A DNA stretch of 64,000 bases. Source: Proteobacteria bacterium ST_bin11. GTDB lineage: Bacteria > Pseudomonadota > Gammaproteobacteria > Methylococcales > Methylomonadaceae. Below are positions 50,259-59,964 of the stretch, in pieces. The notes beneath the pieces were generated by a model, which was given only the letters and a program-made list of their open reading frames with translations, was not told the origin of the DNA and made no database searches. Made by a program: the position numbers and the translations under genes. The stretch is from NCBI GenBank assembly GCA_002083615.1, contig MSXO01000037.1:23842-87841 (forward strand), read 5' to 3'. Numbering within the stretch: the stretch's first letter is position 1; every line of letters begins with the position of its first letter.

Positions 50259-52676
50259 ATGACCGATTTAAAAACCAAAGATGAATTAATTCCCGTCTTG
50301 CCGTTAAGGGACGTGGTGGTCTATCCGCATATGGTGATTCCATTGTTTGTCGGTCGAGGCATGTCGATTGATGCTCTTGATGCCGCCATCAAACAAGACA
50401 AGCAAGTCTTGCTGATCGCCCAGAAGCAGGCCGATGTTGACGAGCCGGGTTTTGATGATTTGTATACGGTCGGTACCTTGGCCAATATTCTGCAATTGTT
50501 GAAATTACCTGACGGCACTGTAAAAGTGTTGGTTGAAGGTAGTCAGCGCTGCTCGGTCACCAAATACCAAGAAATTGACAATTATTGCGCAGCCAGCGTG
50601 GTCGAGTTGAGCGACGAATTGAATATTTCCGAGCAGGAAGCGGAGGTATTACAGCGCACCGCGATTAATTCATTCGATCAGTATGTGAAATTGAACAGCA
50701 AAATACCGCCCGAAGTTTTAAATTCGCTGGCCGGAATTGACGACCCCAGTCGCTTAGCCGATACCATGGCTGCACATATGGCCTTAAAGGTCGAAGAAAA
50801 GCAGTTGATGTTGGAAATGGTCGATGTCGCGAAGCGTTTGGAGAATTTGATGACTTTGATGGAAGGTGAAGTCGACATTCTAGAGATGGAAAAGAAAATT
50901 CGTGGTCGCGTTAAGAAGCAGATGGAAAAAAATCAACGCGAATACTATTTGAATGAGCAAATGAAGGCTATTCAAAAAGAGCTGGGTGAGATGGACGAAG
51001 CCAGTAACGAGATCGAAGAGCTGGAACGGAAAATTGCCGCGGCTGGTATGTCGGTAGAAGCGAAAACTAAGGCAACAGCCGAGTTAAATAAACTGAAAAT
51101 GATGTCGCCGATGTCGGCGGAAGCCACAGTGGTACGCAACTACATCGACTGGATGGTCAACGTGCCTTGGAAAAAGAAAACCAAAGTACGCCATGATTTA
51201 AAAGTCGCCGAAGAGGTTTTGGAAGCCGAACATTACGGGTTGGATAAGGTAAAAGAGCGGATACTCGAATACCTTGCTGTGCAACAGCGTGTCAAAGCGT
51301 TGAAAGGGCCTATTCTCTGCTTGGTCGGCCCTCCGGGGGTTGGTAAAACCTCTCTTGGTCAGTCGATTGCGCGGGCCACCAACCGTAAGTACGTTCGGAT
51401 GGCTTTAGGTGGGGTTAGAGATGAAGCGGAAATTCGTGGGCATAGACGTACCTATATTGGTTCGATGCCCGGTAAAATTTTGCAGAATTTGTCCAAGATC
51501 AAAACCCGTAATCCCATGTTTTTACTGGATGAAATTGACAAAATGGCTGCGGATTTTCGCGGAGATCCGGCGTCTGCGCTATTAGAGGTACTGGATCCGG
51601 AGCAAAATCATACCTTCTCGGATCACTATCTAGAGGTCGATTTTGATTTGTCCGATGTAATGTTTGTGGCCACTGCGAACACGATGAATATCCCGCCTGC
51701 CCTGATGGATAGGATGGAAATTATTCGTTTGGCCGGCTACACCGAAGATGAAAAAATCAACATCGCCTTGCGCTTTTTGATCCCGAAACAGGTCAAAAAT
51801 AATGGCCTAGCGGAGTCAGAGATTTCTATTTCAGAAGCTGCAGTTAAGGATATTGTCAGATATTACACACGTGAAGCGGGTGTGCGCGGACTGGAGCGGG
51901 AAATATCGAAAATTTGCCGGAAAGTCGTGAAAGATCTGTTGTTGAAAACCCGTAAAAGCCGCACTGCTGTTACCGAAAAAACCCTGGATAAGTATCTAGG
52001 TGTGAGGCGGTTTAGTTATGGTATGGCCGAAGACAACGATCAAATCGGGCAAGTCACTGGTCTGGCATGGACTGAGGTAGGCGGTGAGTTGCTAACTATC
52101 GAAACCGCAGTAATGCCGGGTAAAGGCAAACAATTAGCGACCGGTAAGCTCGGCGATGTAATGAAAGAGTCTATCGAGGCTGCAGTCACAGTCGTCCGGA
52201 GCCGCGCTGATATTTTGGGCATCGACAGTGATGTGTTTCAGAAAAATGACATCCATATCCACGTTCCGGAAGGCGCTACCCCGAAAGACGGGCCTAGCGC
52301 GGGTATTGGCATGTGTACCGCCATTATTTCCGCTCTGACCAAAATTCCGGTACGCGCGGATGTTGCCATGACCGGGGAGATAACCCTGCGCGGCGAAGTG
52401 CTGCCGATCGGCGGACTGAAAGAAAAGTTGTTGGCGGCGCATCGCGGGGGTATCGCGACCGTAGTCATTCCCGCAGAAAACGAAAAGGATCTTGCGGAGA
52501 TCCCCGAAAACATCAAACGCAACTTGGCGATTAAGTGTGTCCGTTGGATAGATGAAGTTTTGGACTTAGCCCTACAGCATATGCCAACCCCAATTGCGGC
52601 GATTCCGGTGACTGAAATAAGCGAAACTGCCGCCACCAAGGCAGAGGTAAAAAAGCCGGGTGTTGTCGCGCACTGA
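50259..52676 (+). CDS. lon: ATP-dependent protease Lon
   Basis: An 805-residue Lon A protease, degrading misfolded and regulatory proteins. The N-terminal domain is IPVLPLRDVVVYPHMVIPLF; a coiled coil follows (NQREYYLNEQMKAIQKELGE). Walker A is CLVGPPGVGKTSLGQSIARA, Walker B NPMFLLDEIDKMAADFRGDP. The protease domain has the catalytic Ser in PKDGPSAGIGMCTAIISALT and Lys in GGLKEKLLAAHRGGIATVVI. The last 40 residues (IAAIPVTEISETAATKAEVK) are a variable tail. Ribosome-binding site AAGGGAG precedes ATG. A heat-shock-like promoter is upstream. Confidence 0.98.
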   Translation: MTDLKTKDELIPVLPLRDVVVYPHMVIPLFVGRGMSIDALDAAIKQDKQVLLIAQKQADVDEPGFDDLYTVGTLANILQLLKLPDGTVKVLVEGSQRCSVTKYQEIDNYCAASVVELSDELNISEQEAEVLQRTAINSFDQYVKLNSKIPPEVLNSLAGIDDPSRLADTMAAHMALKVEEKQLMLEMVDVAKRLENLMTLMEGEVDILEMEKKIRGRVKKQMEKNQREYYLNEQMKAIQKELGEMDEASNEIEELERKIAAAGMSVEAKTKATAELNKLKMMSPMSAEATVVRNYIDWMVNVPWKKKTKVRHDLKVAEEVLEAEHYGLDKVKERILEYLAVQQRVKALKGPILCLVGPPGVGKTSLGQSIARATNRKYVRMALGGVRDEAEIRGHRRTYIGSMPGKILQNLSKIKTRNPMFLLDEIDKMAADFRGDPASALLEVLDPEQNHTFSDHYLEVDFDLSDVMFVATANTMNIPPALMDRMEIIRLAGYTEDEKINIALRFLIPKQVKNNGLAESEISISEAAVKDIVRYYTREAGVRGLEREISKICRKVVKDLLLKTRKSRTAVTEKTLDKYLGVRRFSYGMAEDNDQIGQVTGLAWTEVGGELLTIETAVMPGKGKQLATGKLGDVMKESIEAAVTVVRSRADILGIDSDVFQKNDIHIHVPEGATPKDGPSAGIGMCTAIISALTKIPVRADVAMTGEITLRGEVLPIGGLKEKLLAAHRGGIATVVIPAENEKDLAEIPENIKRNLAIKCVRWIDEVLDLALQHMPTPIAAIPVTEISETAATKAEVKKPGVVAH

Positions 52677-52882
52677 AAGTAGAGCCGAATCGGTGGAAAC
52701 CATCAATATCATGGCTTCCGCCGACTTCAGTGCTTGACATCGCTTGCAGGCGATTGTTATAAATGTCGGCCTCCCGCACCAGGAGAGGCAGTAAATCGGG
52801 TTGGTGAAAAACCGGTTGGTTGGCAAATCCAGGCTTTGTTTGCTGGGTATAATTAATAAAACGACATCCTAAGGGGAAATAA

Positions 52883-53155
52883 ATGAATAAATCGGAACTT
52901 ATCGATGCAATCGCCAGTGCGTCCCAGTTAACTAAAGCCGATGCAGGTCGGGCTTTGGATGGCTTCATCAAATCAGTAGAAGACGCGTTAAAACAAGGCG
53001 ATTCCGTTGCCTTGGTTGGCTTTGGCACATTCGATGTGAAAGAAAGAGCAGAGCGTAAAGGCCGTAATCCGCAAACAGGCGAAGAGATCACTATTAAAGC
53101 CGCGAAGATCCCATCATTTAAAGCTGACAAATCTTTAAAAGATGCTGTAAACTAG
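52883..53155 (+). CDS. hupB: HU-type nucleoid protein
   Basis: A 90-residue DNA-bending protein. MNKSELIDAIASASQLTKAD, GDSVALVGFGTFDVKERAER, and RKGRNPQTGEEITIKAAKIP (the DNA-minor-groove arm with the R-N-P tip), then FKAGK-like FKADKSLKDAVN, are HU hallmarks. AAGGGGA ribosome-binding site. A TATAAT hexamer at 52848-52853 may be its -10. lon-hupB-ppiD is the standard gammaproteobacterial order. Confidence 0.97.
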   Translation: MNKSELIDAIASASQLTKADAGRALDGFIKSVEDALKQGDSVALVGFGTFDVKERAERKGRNPQTGEEITIKAAKIPSFKADKSLKDAVN

Positions 53156-53168
53156 CCGCTCTTTAGTC

Positions 53169-53244
53169 GGGTGCTTAGCTCAGCTGGGAGAGCATCGCCC
53201 TTACAAGGCGAGGGTCGGGGGTTCGAACCCCTCAGCACCCACCA
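53169..53244 (+). tRNA. tRNA-Val (anticodon UAC)
   Basis: 76 bases with encoded CCA. Acceptor GGGTGCT / AGCACCC; D arm TAGCTCAGCTGGGAGAGCA; anticodon arm TCGCC-CTTACAA-GGCGA with TAC, reading GUA; T arm GGGGGTTCGAACCCCT. Confidence 0.98.
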
Positions 53245-53250
53245 GACTTT

Positions 53251-53327
53251 GGAGCGGTAGTTCAGTTGGTTAGAATACCGGCCTGTCACGCCGGGGGTCG
53301 CGGGTTCGAGCCCCGTCCGCTCCGCCA
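53251..53327 (+). tRNA. tRNA-Asp (anticodon GUC)
   Basis: 77 bases with encoded CCA. Acceptor GGAGCGG / CCGCTCC; anticodon arm CCGGC-CTGTCAC-GCCGG with GTC; T arm CGCGGGTTCGAGCCCCG. It follows tRNA-Val by six bases, so both come from one precursor. Confidence 0.98.
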
Positions 53328-53333
53328 AAACAG

Positions 53334-53367
53334 AAACCTCGGGCCGTATGGTCCGAGGTTTTTTTTT
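53334..53367 (+). terminator. Rho-independent terminator after tRNA-Asp
   Basis: Stem AAACCTCGGGCC / GGTCCGAGGTTT (one G-T pair) with loop GTAT, followed by a T-run to 53367. Confidence 0.92.
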
Positions 53368-53425
53368 GCCTGTTAATTTTATGGCCTGAAGCGATCGGGT
53401 TTAATACTGTTTAAGGACAGCGTTT

Positions 53426-55294
53426 ATGCTTTTAGAGATTAGAGAAAAGGTGCACGGTCTGTTTGCATCGATCATATTGACACTGATTTGTGTGCTTTTC
53501 GGATTGTGGGGCATTCAAAACTATCTTGGTGGCGGTAAAGAAGCACCAGTTGTATCTGTAGGAGATAAAGAGTTTTATCAGCGTGATGTAAATCAGGCCT
53601 ACCAGCAATATGCGCAGAATCTGGCAGGTATGAAGTTCGACGAAGAGACGCTTAAAAAGCAGGCGTTGGAAAAGCTGGTTCGCGACGAAGTCTTGTTACA
53701 GTATGTGCAAGACCAAAACCTGTTGGTCAGCGACGATACGGCGAGGGATTTCATACAAACGCTGGAGTATTTCCAAAAAGACGGCAAGTTTGATAAGACG
53801 CAGTACCAGACCATGCTTGGTTCGCAAGGCATGTCTTCAGCCGAGTTTGTCAATCGCATCAAAAAAGCTTTGGTGATGGAGCAGTTCCAGCGTGCGGTGG
53901 TGGATAGTAGCTTCGTTACCCCGGCAGAAATCAATAATTTCTTTAAAATCCAGAACCAAACCCGCGATGTGGAATATGTGATGGTGCCATTAGCGCCAGT
54001 CACCCAGCAGCCTAGCGAAGAAGAAATTACCGCTTATTATCAGCAGCATCAGGACGCCTATCAGACTCCCGAGCAGGTGGCTATCGAGTACGTGGAATTA
54101 ACCTTGGATAAACTGGCCGCCGAGGTCAGCGCCAGCGAAGATCAGTTAAAAGCCTTCTACGAAGAGCAAAAAGTCCAATTCACCACGAAAGAGCGCAGAA
54201 AAATCAGCCATATCCTGTTTGCTTTCAGCAAGGATAAAACTGCCGACGAGTTTGCTTTGCAAAAAGCTCTGAAGGCTAAACAAGATTTGAAAAGCAAGGA
54301 TTTCGCGGTCCTAGCTGCAGAAGTGTCAGACGATAAATTAACCGCTAAAAATGGCGGGGACTTGGGTTTATTCAATGTCGGCGTGATGGAAAAAGCCTTT
54401 GAAGATGCTGCTAGCAGTTTAAAACTTGGCGAAGTCTCCGAACCTGTTAAATCGGCTTTTGGTTATCATTTGATTAAAGTCACCGAGTTGATACCGGGTG
54501 ACGTAAAGCCCTACGAAGCGGTAAAAGTAGAAGTCAGCAAGGCGTATCAAAAAGCCCAGGCCGAAGCCAAATTTAACACTTTGGCTGAGAAGGTTGCCGA
54601 AGTCAGTTATGAAAATCCGGATAGTCTGGTAGCGGTTGCGCAACTATTGGGCGGAACAACCAGCAAGACCGAGGCATTTACTCTCGCCGCTGGGGAAGGC
54701 GTCGCTGCAGACGAGAAAGTTCGAGCGGCTGCATTTTCCGAAGATGTCTTAAAAGGCAGCAACAGCGAGCCGCTGGAAATTGGCGGTGACAAAGTGGTGG
54801 TGTTGCGGATGTTATCGCATCAACCGGCAGCCAGTCGGGAACTCAAGGATGTTAAAGCACCGGTAATTGCCGCCATCCAGCAAGATAAAGCAAAACAACA
54901 GGCCATCGCCACTGCCGATAAAGTTAAGCAGGAATTGGTTGGCGGTAAAGGGCTTACAGAAATTGCCCAAGCGCAACATTTGCAAACCAAAAAAATTACT
55001 GGTTTGACGCGCACCGCCAACGATTTGCCGGCGCCAGTCACGCAGGAGATTTTTAGAACGGCCAAACCCAAAGCCGGTCAGCCTAGCGTTGCGGTAATCG
55101 ACGAAGCGAAGGGCGGTAAATTAGTGGTTAGCATCAATAGTGTAAACGAGGGTGTGATGTCGGACAGCGACAAGAGCAAACAAGCCTTGATTGCCAAAAA
55201 CATCTCTACTGCCTTCGGTAAGGCGCAGATGGAAGCAGTATTGAATGCGTTGCAGACTAAAGCCGAGATTGTTATCAATACGCAAAAACAGTAA
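53426..55294 (+). CDS. ppiD: Periplasmic folding chaperone PpiD (SurA-like parvulin)
   Basis: A 622-residue inner-membrane-anchored protein that helps fold proteins leaving the Sec channel. The N-terminal anchor is FASIILTLICVLFGLWGIQN. A SurA-N-like helical domain follows (DVNQAYQQYAQNLAGMKFDE). One parvulin domain spans about residues 255-355 (KERRKISHILFAFSKDKTAD; GDLGLFNVGVMEKAFEDAAS; KSAFGYHLIKVTE). The C-terminal half is helical with repeated lysine-rich segments. AAGGACAG ribosome-binding site. Position after hupB and the tRNAs matches other gammaproteobacteria; a strong hairpin closes the unit. Confidence 0.95.
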   Translation: MLLEIREKVHGLFASIILTLICVLFGLWGIQNYLGGGKEAPVVSVGDKEFYQRDVNQAYQQYAQNLAGMKFDEETLKKQALEKLVRDEVLLQYVQDQNLLVSDDTARDFIQTLEYFQKDGKFDKTQYQTMLGSQGMSSAEFVNRIKKALVMEQFQRAVVDSSFVTPAEINNFFKIQNQTRDVEYVMVPLAPVTQQPSEEEITAYYQQHQDAYQTPEQVAIEYVELTLDKLAAEVSASEDQLKAFYEEQKVQFTTKERRKISHILFAFSKDKTADEFALQKALKAKQDLKSKDFAVLAAEVSDDKLTAKNGGDLGLFNVGVMEKAFEDAASSLKLGEVSEPVKSAFGYHLIKVTELIPGDVKPYEAVKVEVSKAYQKAQAEAKFNTLAEKVAEVSYENPDSLVAVAQLLGGTTSKTEAFTLAAGEGVAADEKVRAAAFSEDVLKGSNSEPLEIGGDKVVVLRMLSHQPAASRELKDVKAPVIAAIQQDKAKQQAIATADKVKQELVGGKGLTEIAQAQHLQTKKITGLTRTANDLPAPVTQEIFRTAKPKAGQPSVAVIDEAKGGKLVVSINSVNEGVMSDSDKSKQALIAKNISTAFGKAQMEAVLNALQTKAEIVINTQKQ

Positions 55295-55314
55295 ACCGTA
55301 AAACGGACCGGCAA

Positions 55315-55342
55315 AAAGGGAGCTTCAAGCTCCCTTTTTTTT
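55315..55342 (+). terminator. Rho-independent terminator after ppiD
   Basis: Perfect palindrome AAAGGGAGCTT-C-AAGCTCCCTTT followed by T's to 55342. Confidence 0.92.
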
Positions 55343-55654
55343 GCATGTTTAAGCGGTTAGTTGATTACCTCAGGTGATTTTGTTACTGATTTTAGTTAGG
55401 GTTCCTGAGACGTCCCGCTATTACCGTTGCCCCATGCGGCAATAGCTAGCAGCGTCCAACACGGATTGGCTTTTAGGCTGACGTTTATTAACATAGCCGC
55501 AGAAAGCCGAATACGGAGTTTTTTCGATCTGGAACGTATCGATATTATTTTCCTGTTCGGTCAACTCATGGGATAAACTTTAAAATCTATAACTAAAAAA
55601 GCTTGCTGAAGCCGCTCCCGTCTTAATTTTTATTAGCTCGAAGTAAGGATCAAC
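55343..55654. other. 312-base intergenic stretch before fabV
   Basis: No gene is visible. The right end (from about 55560) should contain the fabV promoter; TTGCTGAAGCC and downstream T-rich sequence give no clear match. A short GCCCCATGCGGC-like partial palindrome near 55430 has no obvious role. Confidence 0.35.
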
Positions 55655-56845
55655 ATGATTATCAAACCTCGCGTACGCGGATTTATGTGCGTCACCACCC
55701 ACCCAGTCGGCTGCGAAGCCAATGTCAAACAGCAAATCGACTACGTCAAAAGCTTCGGCACCATTCCGGACGGCCCGAAGAACGTTCTGATTCTGGGCGC
55801 TTCCACCGGTTACGGTTTGGCATCGCGGATTGTCTCTGGTTTCGGTTCAGGCGCGAAAACCCTGGGCGTGTTTTTCGAGCGCGAAGGTACCGCCGATAAG
55901 CCGGGCACCCCAGGTTGGTACAATTCCGCAGCGTTTCATAAGTTTGCCGAAGCGGAAGGCCTGTATGCCAAAAGCATCAACGGCGATGCGTTTTCCGACG
56001 AGATCAAACAAAAAACCATAGACGCCATCAAACAAGATTTGGGCAAAGTCGACTTGGTGATTTACAGTCTGGCCGCCCCGCGCCGCACCAATCCTAAAAC
56101 CGGTTTCACCCACAACTCCACGCTAAAACCAATCGGCAAGGATTTGGTGCAAAACGGTATCGACACCGACAAAGAGATCATCAAGGAATTTACCCTGCCG
56201 GCGGCCACCGAGGAAGAAATCGCCAACACCGTTGCGGTGATGGGCGGTGAAGACTGGCAAATGTGGATCGATGCGTTAGCCGATGCCGACGTCTTAGCGG
56301 AAGGTGCCAAAACCACCGCTTACACCTATCTGGGCGAAAAAATAACTTGGGATATTTATTGGGACGGCACCATCGGTGCGGCCAAAAAAGATTTGGACAA
56401 ACGTGTCATCGATATCCGCAGCAAGTTAGCTGCTTTGGGTGGTGACGCTAGGGTGTCGGTACTAAAAGCCGTGGTTACCCAAGCCAGCGCGGCGATTCCG
56501 GTGATGCCTTTGTATCTGGCTTTGCTGTTCAAAACCATGAAGGCGGAGGGAACCCACGAAGGTTGTATCGAACAGGTCAACGGCTTGTTTCGCGACAGTC
56601 TTTACGGTGCCAATCCCAGCCTGGACGATACTGGTCGCCTGCGCGCCGATTTGAAAGAATTGCAGCCGCAAGTGCAAGACAAGGTCACGGCTTTGTGGGA
56701 ACAAATCAACAATGACAATATCAACGAATTGAGCGATTTTGCCGGTTACAAACACGAGTTCCTGAAGTTGTTCGGTTTCGAGGTAGACGGGGTGGATTAC
56801 GACGCCGACGTCAATCCCGAGGCACCTATCGCCAACTTGCTATAA
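55655..56845 (+). CDS. fabV: Enoyl-ACP/trans-2-enoyl-CoA reductase FabV
   Basis: A 396-residue NADH-dependent reductase for the last step of fatty acid elongation, of the triclosan-resistant FabV class. N-terminus IIKPRVRGFMCVTTHPVGCE; cofactor fold NVLILGASTGYGLASRIVSG; then LGVFFEREGTADKPGTPGWY, VDLVIYSLAAPRRTNPKTGF, the active-site Tyr/Lys region TTAYTYLGEKITWDIYWDGT and GAAKKDLDKRVIDI, and the ending FGFEVDGVDYDADVNPE. All are family hallmarks. AAGTAAGGATC gives a good ribosome-binding site. It stands alone; a gap of 170 bases separates it from the transporter operon. Confidence 0.96.
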   Translation: MIIKPRVRGFMCVTTHPVGCEANVKQQIDYVKSFGTIPDGPKNVLILGASTGYGLASRIVSGFGSGAKTLGVFFEREGTADKPGTPGWYNSAAFHKFAEAEGLYAKSINGDAFSDEIKQKTIDAIKQDLGKVDLVIYSLAAPRRTNPKTGFTHNSTLKPIGKDLVQNGIDTDKEIIKEFTLPAATEEEIANTVAVMGGEDWQMWIDALADADVLAEGAKTTAYTYLGEKITWDIYWDGTIGAAKKDLDKRVIDIRSKLAALGGDARVSVLKAVVTQASAAIPVMPLYLALLFKTMKAEGTHEGCIEQVNGLFRDSLYGANPSLDDTGRLRADLKELQPQVQDKVTALWEQINNDNINELSDFAGYKHEFLKLFGFEVDGVDYDADVNPEAPIANLL

Positions 56846-57015
56846 AGATTACCCCGGTGGCTAGTGCGGCGACCCACCGGGTTTAAGAGGAAGGACACCT
56901 GACGTTTTTGCAAAGGCGGCGTTATCGGCGAACCCCCAAACCGATGCCGATAGTGCTAGCCACAAGTAAAAACGTCGCTCAAGTTTCTGTTTAATTTCTG
57001 TGAAACACTGGAAAC

Positions 57016-58872
57016 ATGCAAACACAATCAACTACCCGAGACTGGATTCTCTACTCGCTACTTAGTTTGACTATCTTGCTGATCGTGTTGGCGATGTATC
57101 AAATCGACCGGCAATGGCTGAAATTGAGCGAGATGCAAGCCGCGCTGTCCGAGCAAGCCAAGGATATGCGCGAACTGCGCGGGGCGATTGCCTCTGGCGC
57201 GATTGCCGCCGTCAACTCGCCCGCTAACGCCACCGCGAGTGGTGAGGTTTCTCAAGCATTTCAACGCGCGCATGCTGCGAGTCGTATGCCGGATTACGCC
57301 CAGGGCGACTGGAGCGTGGAAGCCTTCGGCACCAACCTAAAAACCATCACGCCGCTGGTGTCCAGTGATGCTTATGCCTCCAATGTGCAAAGTTATGTGC
57401 TGGAGAGTCTGATTACCCGTAACCCAGACACCTTGGAATGGGAAGGTTTGGTGGCTAAGGACTGGATCATCAGCGAAGACGGCTTGGTGATTAGCTTCCG
57501 GATGCGCGAGGACGTCAGTTTCTCGGACGGTCTACCGCTGACTGCCGACGATGTGGTGTTCAGCTTCGATTTCATCATGACCGATGCCATCCAAGCCCCG
57601 CGCGAACGGGCTTACCTGGAAAAAGTCAAAAGCGTCAAAGCCAACGGCAAATACGAAGTGGTGTTTACCTTCAAAGAGCCGTACTTCGAAGCGCTGTCTT
57701 TGGCCGGTGGCATCGGCATCCTGCCTAAGCATTTTTACGAGCCGTATTTAAAAGAGCCGCAAAAATTTAACGAGTCCAAAGGTTTGTTGTTGGGCAGCGG
57801 TCCTTATCGATTGAACGACCCGAAAAACTGGACGCCGGACAAAGGCAATATTGAGCTGGTCCGTAACGAGCGTTACTGGGGCGACGTGCAACCGTCTTAC
57901 CATCGGATTCTCTGGAAAATTATCCAAAACGATAGCGCCCGCTTAACTACCTTTCGCAATGGCGATATCGACTCTTACTCCGCTAGACCGGTCGAGTATC
58001 AAGAGCTGAAAAAAGACCCGCAAATCCAGGCCAAGAGCCAAAACTTCGAATACATGCCACCGGTCGTAGGCTACAGCTACATTGGCTGGAACCAAGAGCG
58101 CGGCGGTAAGCCAACCCGTTTTGCCGACAAGCGCGTGCGCCAAGCCATGACTTACCTGACCGACGTCAGCCGGGTGATCAAGGATGTGATGTTGGATTAC
58201 GCCGAGCCTGCGGTTAGTCCGTTCAGTAAAACCAGCAAGCAGCATGATGTGGCCTTGCAGCCGTATCAAGCGGATTTGGATAAAGCCAAAGCCTTGCTAA
58301 AAGACGCTGGTTATCAGGATAAAAATGGCGACGGCGTATTGGAAGATAAGGCCGGCACCCCCTTTGAATTTAAACTGACCTACTTTCAAGCCAACGAAGA
58401 CACCAAACGCATGGTGCTGTTGTTGAAAGACTTGTACGCCCGCGCTGGCGTCAAGCTGATTCCAACCCCGCAGGAATGGCCGGTGATGTTGGAAAATCTG
58501 GATAAAAAAGATTTCGACGCGATTACCCTGGGTTGGACCAGCGGCATCGAAACCGATTTGTACCAAATCTTCCATAGCTCGCAAGCCGTCAGCAAAGGCG
58601 ATAACTACGTCAATTATAAAAATCCGGCGTTGGATAAGTTAATCGACGACGCCCGCCGCACTGTCGATGAAAGCAAACGCATGCCACTGTGGCAGCAGGC
58701 CGAGCATATTCTTTACGAAGACCAGCCTTACACCTTTTTGATGCGCCGCAAGAGCCTGTTGTTCGTCGACAAGCGTGTCCACAATCTGCAAATGACCAAA
58801 CTGGGATTAAACTTCGGTTCCATGCCGCTGGAAAATTACGTGCCGCTGGCGCAGCAAAAATACACCCAATAG
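57016..58872 (+). CDS. Peptide ABC transporter substrate-binding protein, membrane-anchored
   Basis: A 618-residue family-5 solute-binding protein that captures oligopeptides for the downstream permease. Instead of a cleavable signal or lipobox, the N-terminus is an anchor (WILYSLLSLTILLIVLAMYQ) followed by a short coiled coil (LKLSEMQAALSEQAKDMREL) and an Ala/Ser-rich linker to about residue 90. The binding domain starts near LKTITPLVSSDAYASNVQSY and has VISFRMREDVSFSDGLPLTA and DDVVFSFDFI, the family-5 signature, later GGLGILPKHF-like and ITLGWTSGIETDLYQIFHSS. It is first of a four-gene operon; oppB-type permease follows after 15 bases. Substrate is probably peptides, but nickel or other ligands cannot be excluded. 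Confidence 0.9.
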   Translation: MQTQSTTRDWILYSLLSLTILLIVLAMYQIDRQWLKLSEMQAALSEQAKDMRELRGAIASGAIAAVNSPANATASGEVSQAFQRAHAASRMPDYAQGDWSVEAFGTNLKTITPLVSSDAYASNVQSYVLESLITRNPDTLEWEGLVAKDWIISEDGLVISFRMREDVSFSDGLPLTADDVVFSFDFIMTDAIQAPRERAYLEKVKSVKANGKYEVVFTFKEPYFEALSLAGGIGILPKHFYEPYLKEPQKFNESKGLLLGSGPYRLNDPKNWTPDKGNIELVRNERYWGDVQPSYHRILWKIIQNDSARLTTFRNGDIDSYSARPVEYQELKKDPQIQAKSQNFEYMPPVVGYSYIGWNQERGGKPTRFADKRVRQAMTYLTDVSRVIKDVMLDYAEPAVSPFSKTSKQHDVALQPYQADLDKAKALLKDAGYQDKNGDGVLEDKAGTPFEFKLTYFQANEDTKRMVLLLKDLYARAGVKLIPTPQEWPVMLENLDKKDFDAITLGWTSGIETDLYQIFHSSQAVSKGDNYVNYKNPALDKLIDDARRTVDESKRMPLWQQAEHILYEDQPYTFLMRRKSLLFVDKRVHNLQMTKLGLNFGSMPLENYVPLAQQKYTQ

Positions 58873-58887
58873 GCCAAGGATTCGCCG

Positions 58888-59964
58888 ATGTTGACATATC
58901 TCCTGCGGCGCTTGCTGTTGATGATCCCCACCTTGTTGGGGATTACCGTGCTGGTGTTCAGCGTCATGGCCATGTCGCCCGGCGGCATAAGCGCGCAGAC
59001 TTTGATCGGCGGCATGGACATGAAGCCGCAGGAAAAGCAGGCGCTGCTGGATTATTACAACAAGCGCTATGGCCTGGATAAACCGGCACCGGTGCAATAT
59101 CTGCGTTGGTTGAATAATGTCTCACCGATTGGTTTTGTTACCGACGCCCAAGGCCAGCGCGGCGAATTTTCATTTAGCAAGGGCATGGATCTGGGTACCA
59201 GCTTTCAATACGGTCGGCCGGTGTCGGACATTCTGGCAGAACGGATTCCGATCACCTTGCTGCTCAATCTGGTCACCTTGCCGCTTACCTATATCATCGC
59301 CATCATGGTGGGCATGAAGGCGGCTACCCAACGCGGTAGTGCATTCGATGTAGGCGCGGGTATGTCGATGCTGGCATTGTGGTCGATTCCGACCATGCTG
59401 GCCGGGGTGTTGCTGCTAGGATTTTTTGCCAATATCCAGCATTTTCAATGGTTCCCCACCGCCGGCATCAGTAGTCTTGAAGCCCAAGATATGCCCTTCC
59501 TGCCGCATTGGGAGGAGGGCGGATTTGTCCGAGGTTTCTTGTTGGACAGAATCTGGCATTTGATTTTGCCGGTGATTTGTCTCTCCTACGGCGGTTTTGC
59601 CGCGCTGACCAAATTGACCCGCACCTCAATTCTGGAAAACCTGCATGCCGATTATGCCCGAACCGCGCGCGCCAAAGGTTTGGCCGAGAGCGATGTACTC
59701 TGGAAGCACGTGTTCCGCAACAGCCTGCTGCCCTTGATTACTGTCTCTGCCGGTTTGTTACCCAGTTTGCTGGCCGGCTCCTTGATCGTCGAAAATATTT
59801 TCAGCATCAATGGTATGGGCCAATTGGCAGTAGAAGCGGTGAAAGGCCGTGACCGGGAGTTGGTGTTGTCGATTACCTGGATCAGTGGCTTTTTGACCCT
59901 GATTGGCTATTTGATCGCCGATTTCTGTTACACCCTGGCCGATCCGCGGGTGAGTTATGACTAA
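58888..59964 (+). CDS. Peptide ABC transporter permease (OppB/DppB type)
   Basis: A 358-residue inner-membrane permease. The N-terminus MLTYLLRRLLLMIPTLLGIT is the classic DppB start; a periplasmic loop of about 120 residues follows. The core has PVSDILAERIPITLLLNLVT, membrane segments, and the cytoplasmic EAA loop YARTARAKGLAESDVLWKHV with the following FRNSLLPLITVSAGLLPSLL. The family is usually 300-340 residues; the loop after segment 1 is somewhat long. Its stop overlaps the next permease by 8 bases. Confidence 0.93.
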   Translation: MLTYLLRRLLLMIPTLLGITVLVFSVMAMSPGGISAQTLIGGMDMKPQEKQALLDYYNKRYGLDKPAPVQYLRWLNNVSPIGFVTDAQGQRGEFSFSKGMDLGTSFQYGRPVSDILAERIPITLLLNLVTLPLTYIIAIMVGMKAATQRGSAFDVGAGMSMLALWSIPTMLAGVLLLGFFANIQHFQWFPTAGISSLEAQDMPFLPHWEEGGFVRGFLLDRIWHLILPVICLSYGGFAALTKLTRTSILENLHADYARTARAKGLAESDVLWKHVFRNSLLPLITVSAGLLPSLLAGSLIVENIFSINGMGQLAVEAVKGRDRELVLSITWISGFLTLIGYLIADFCYTLADPRVSYD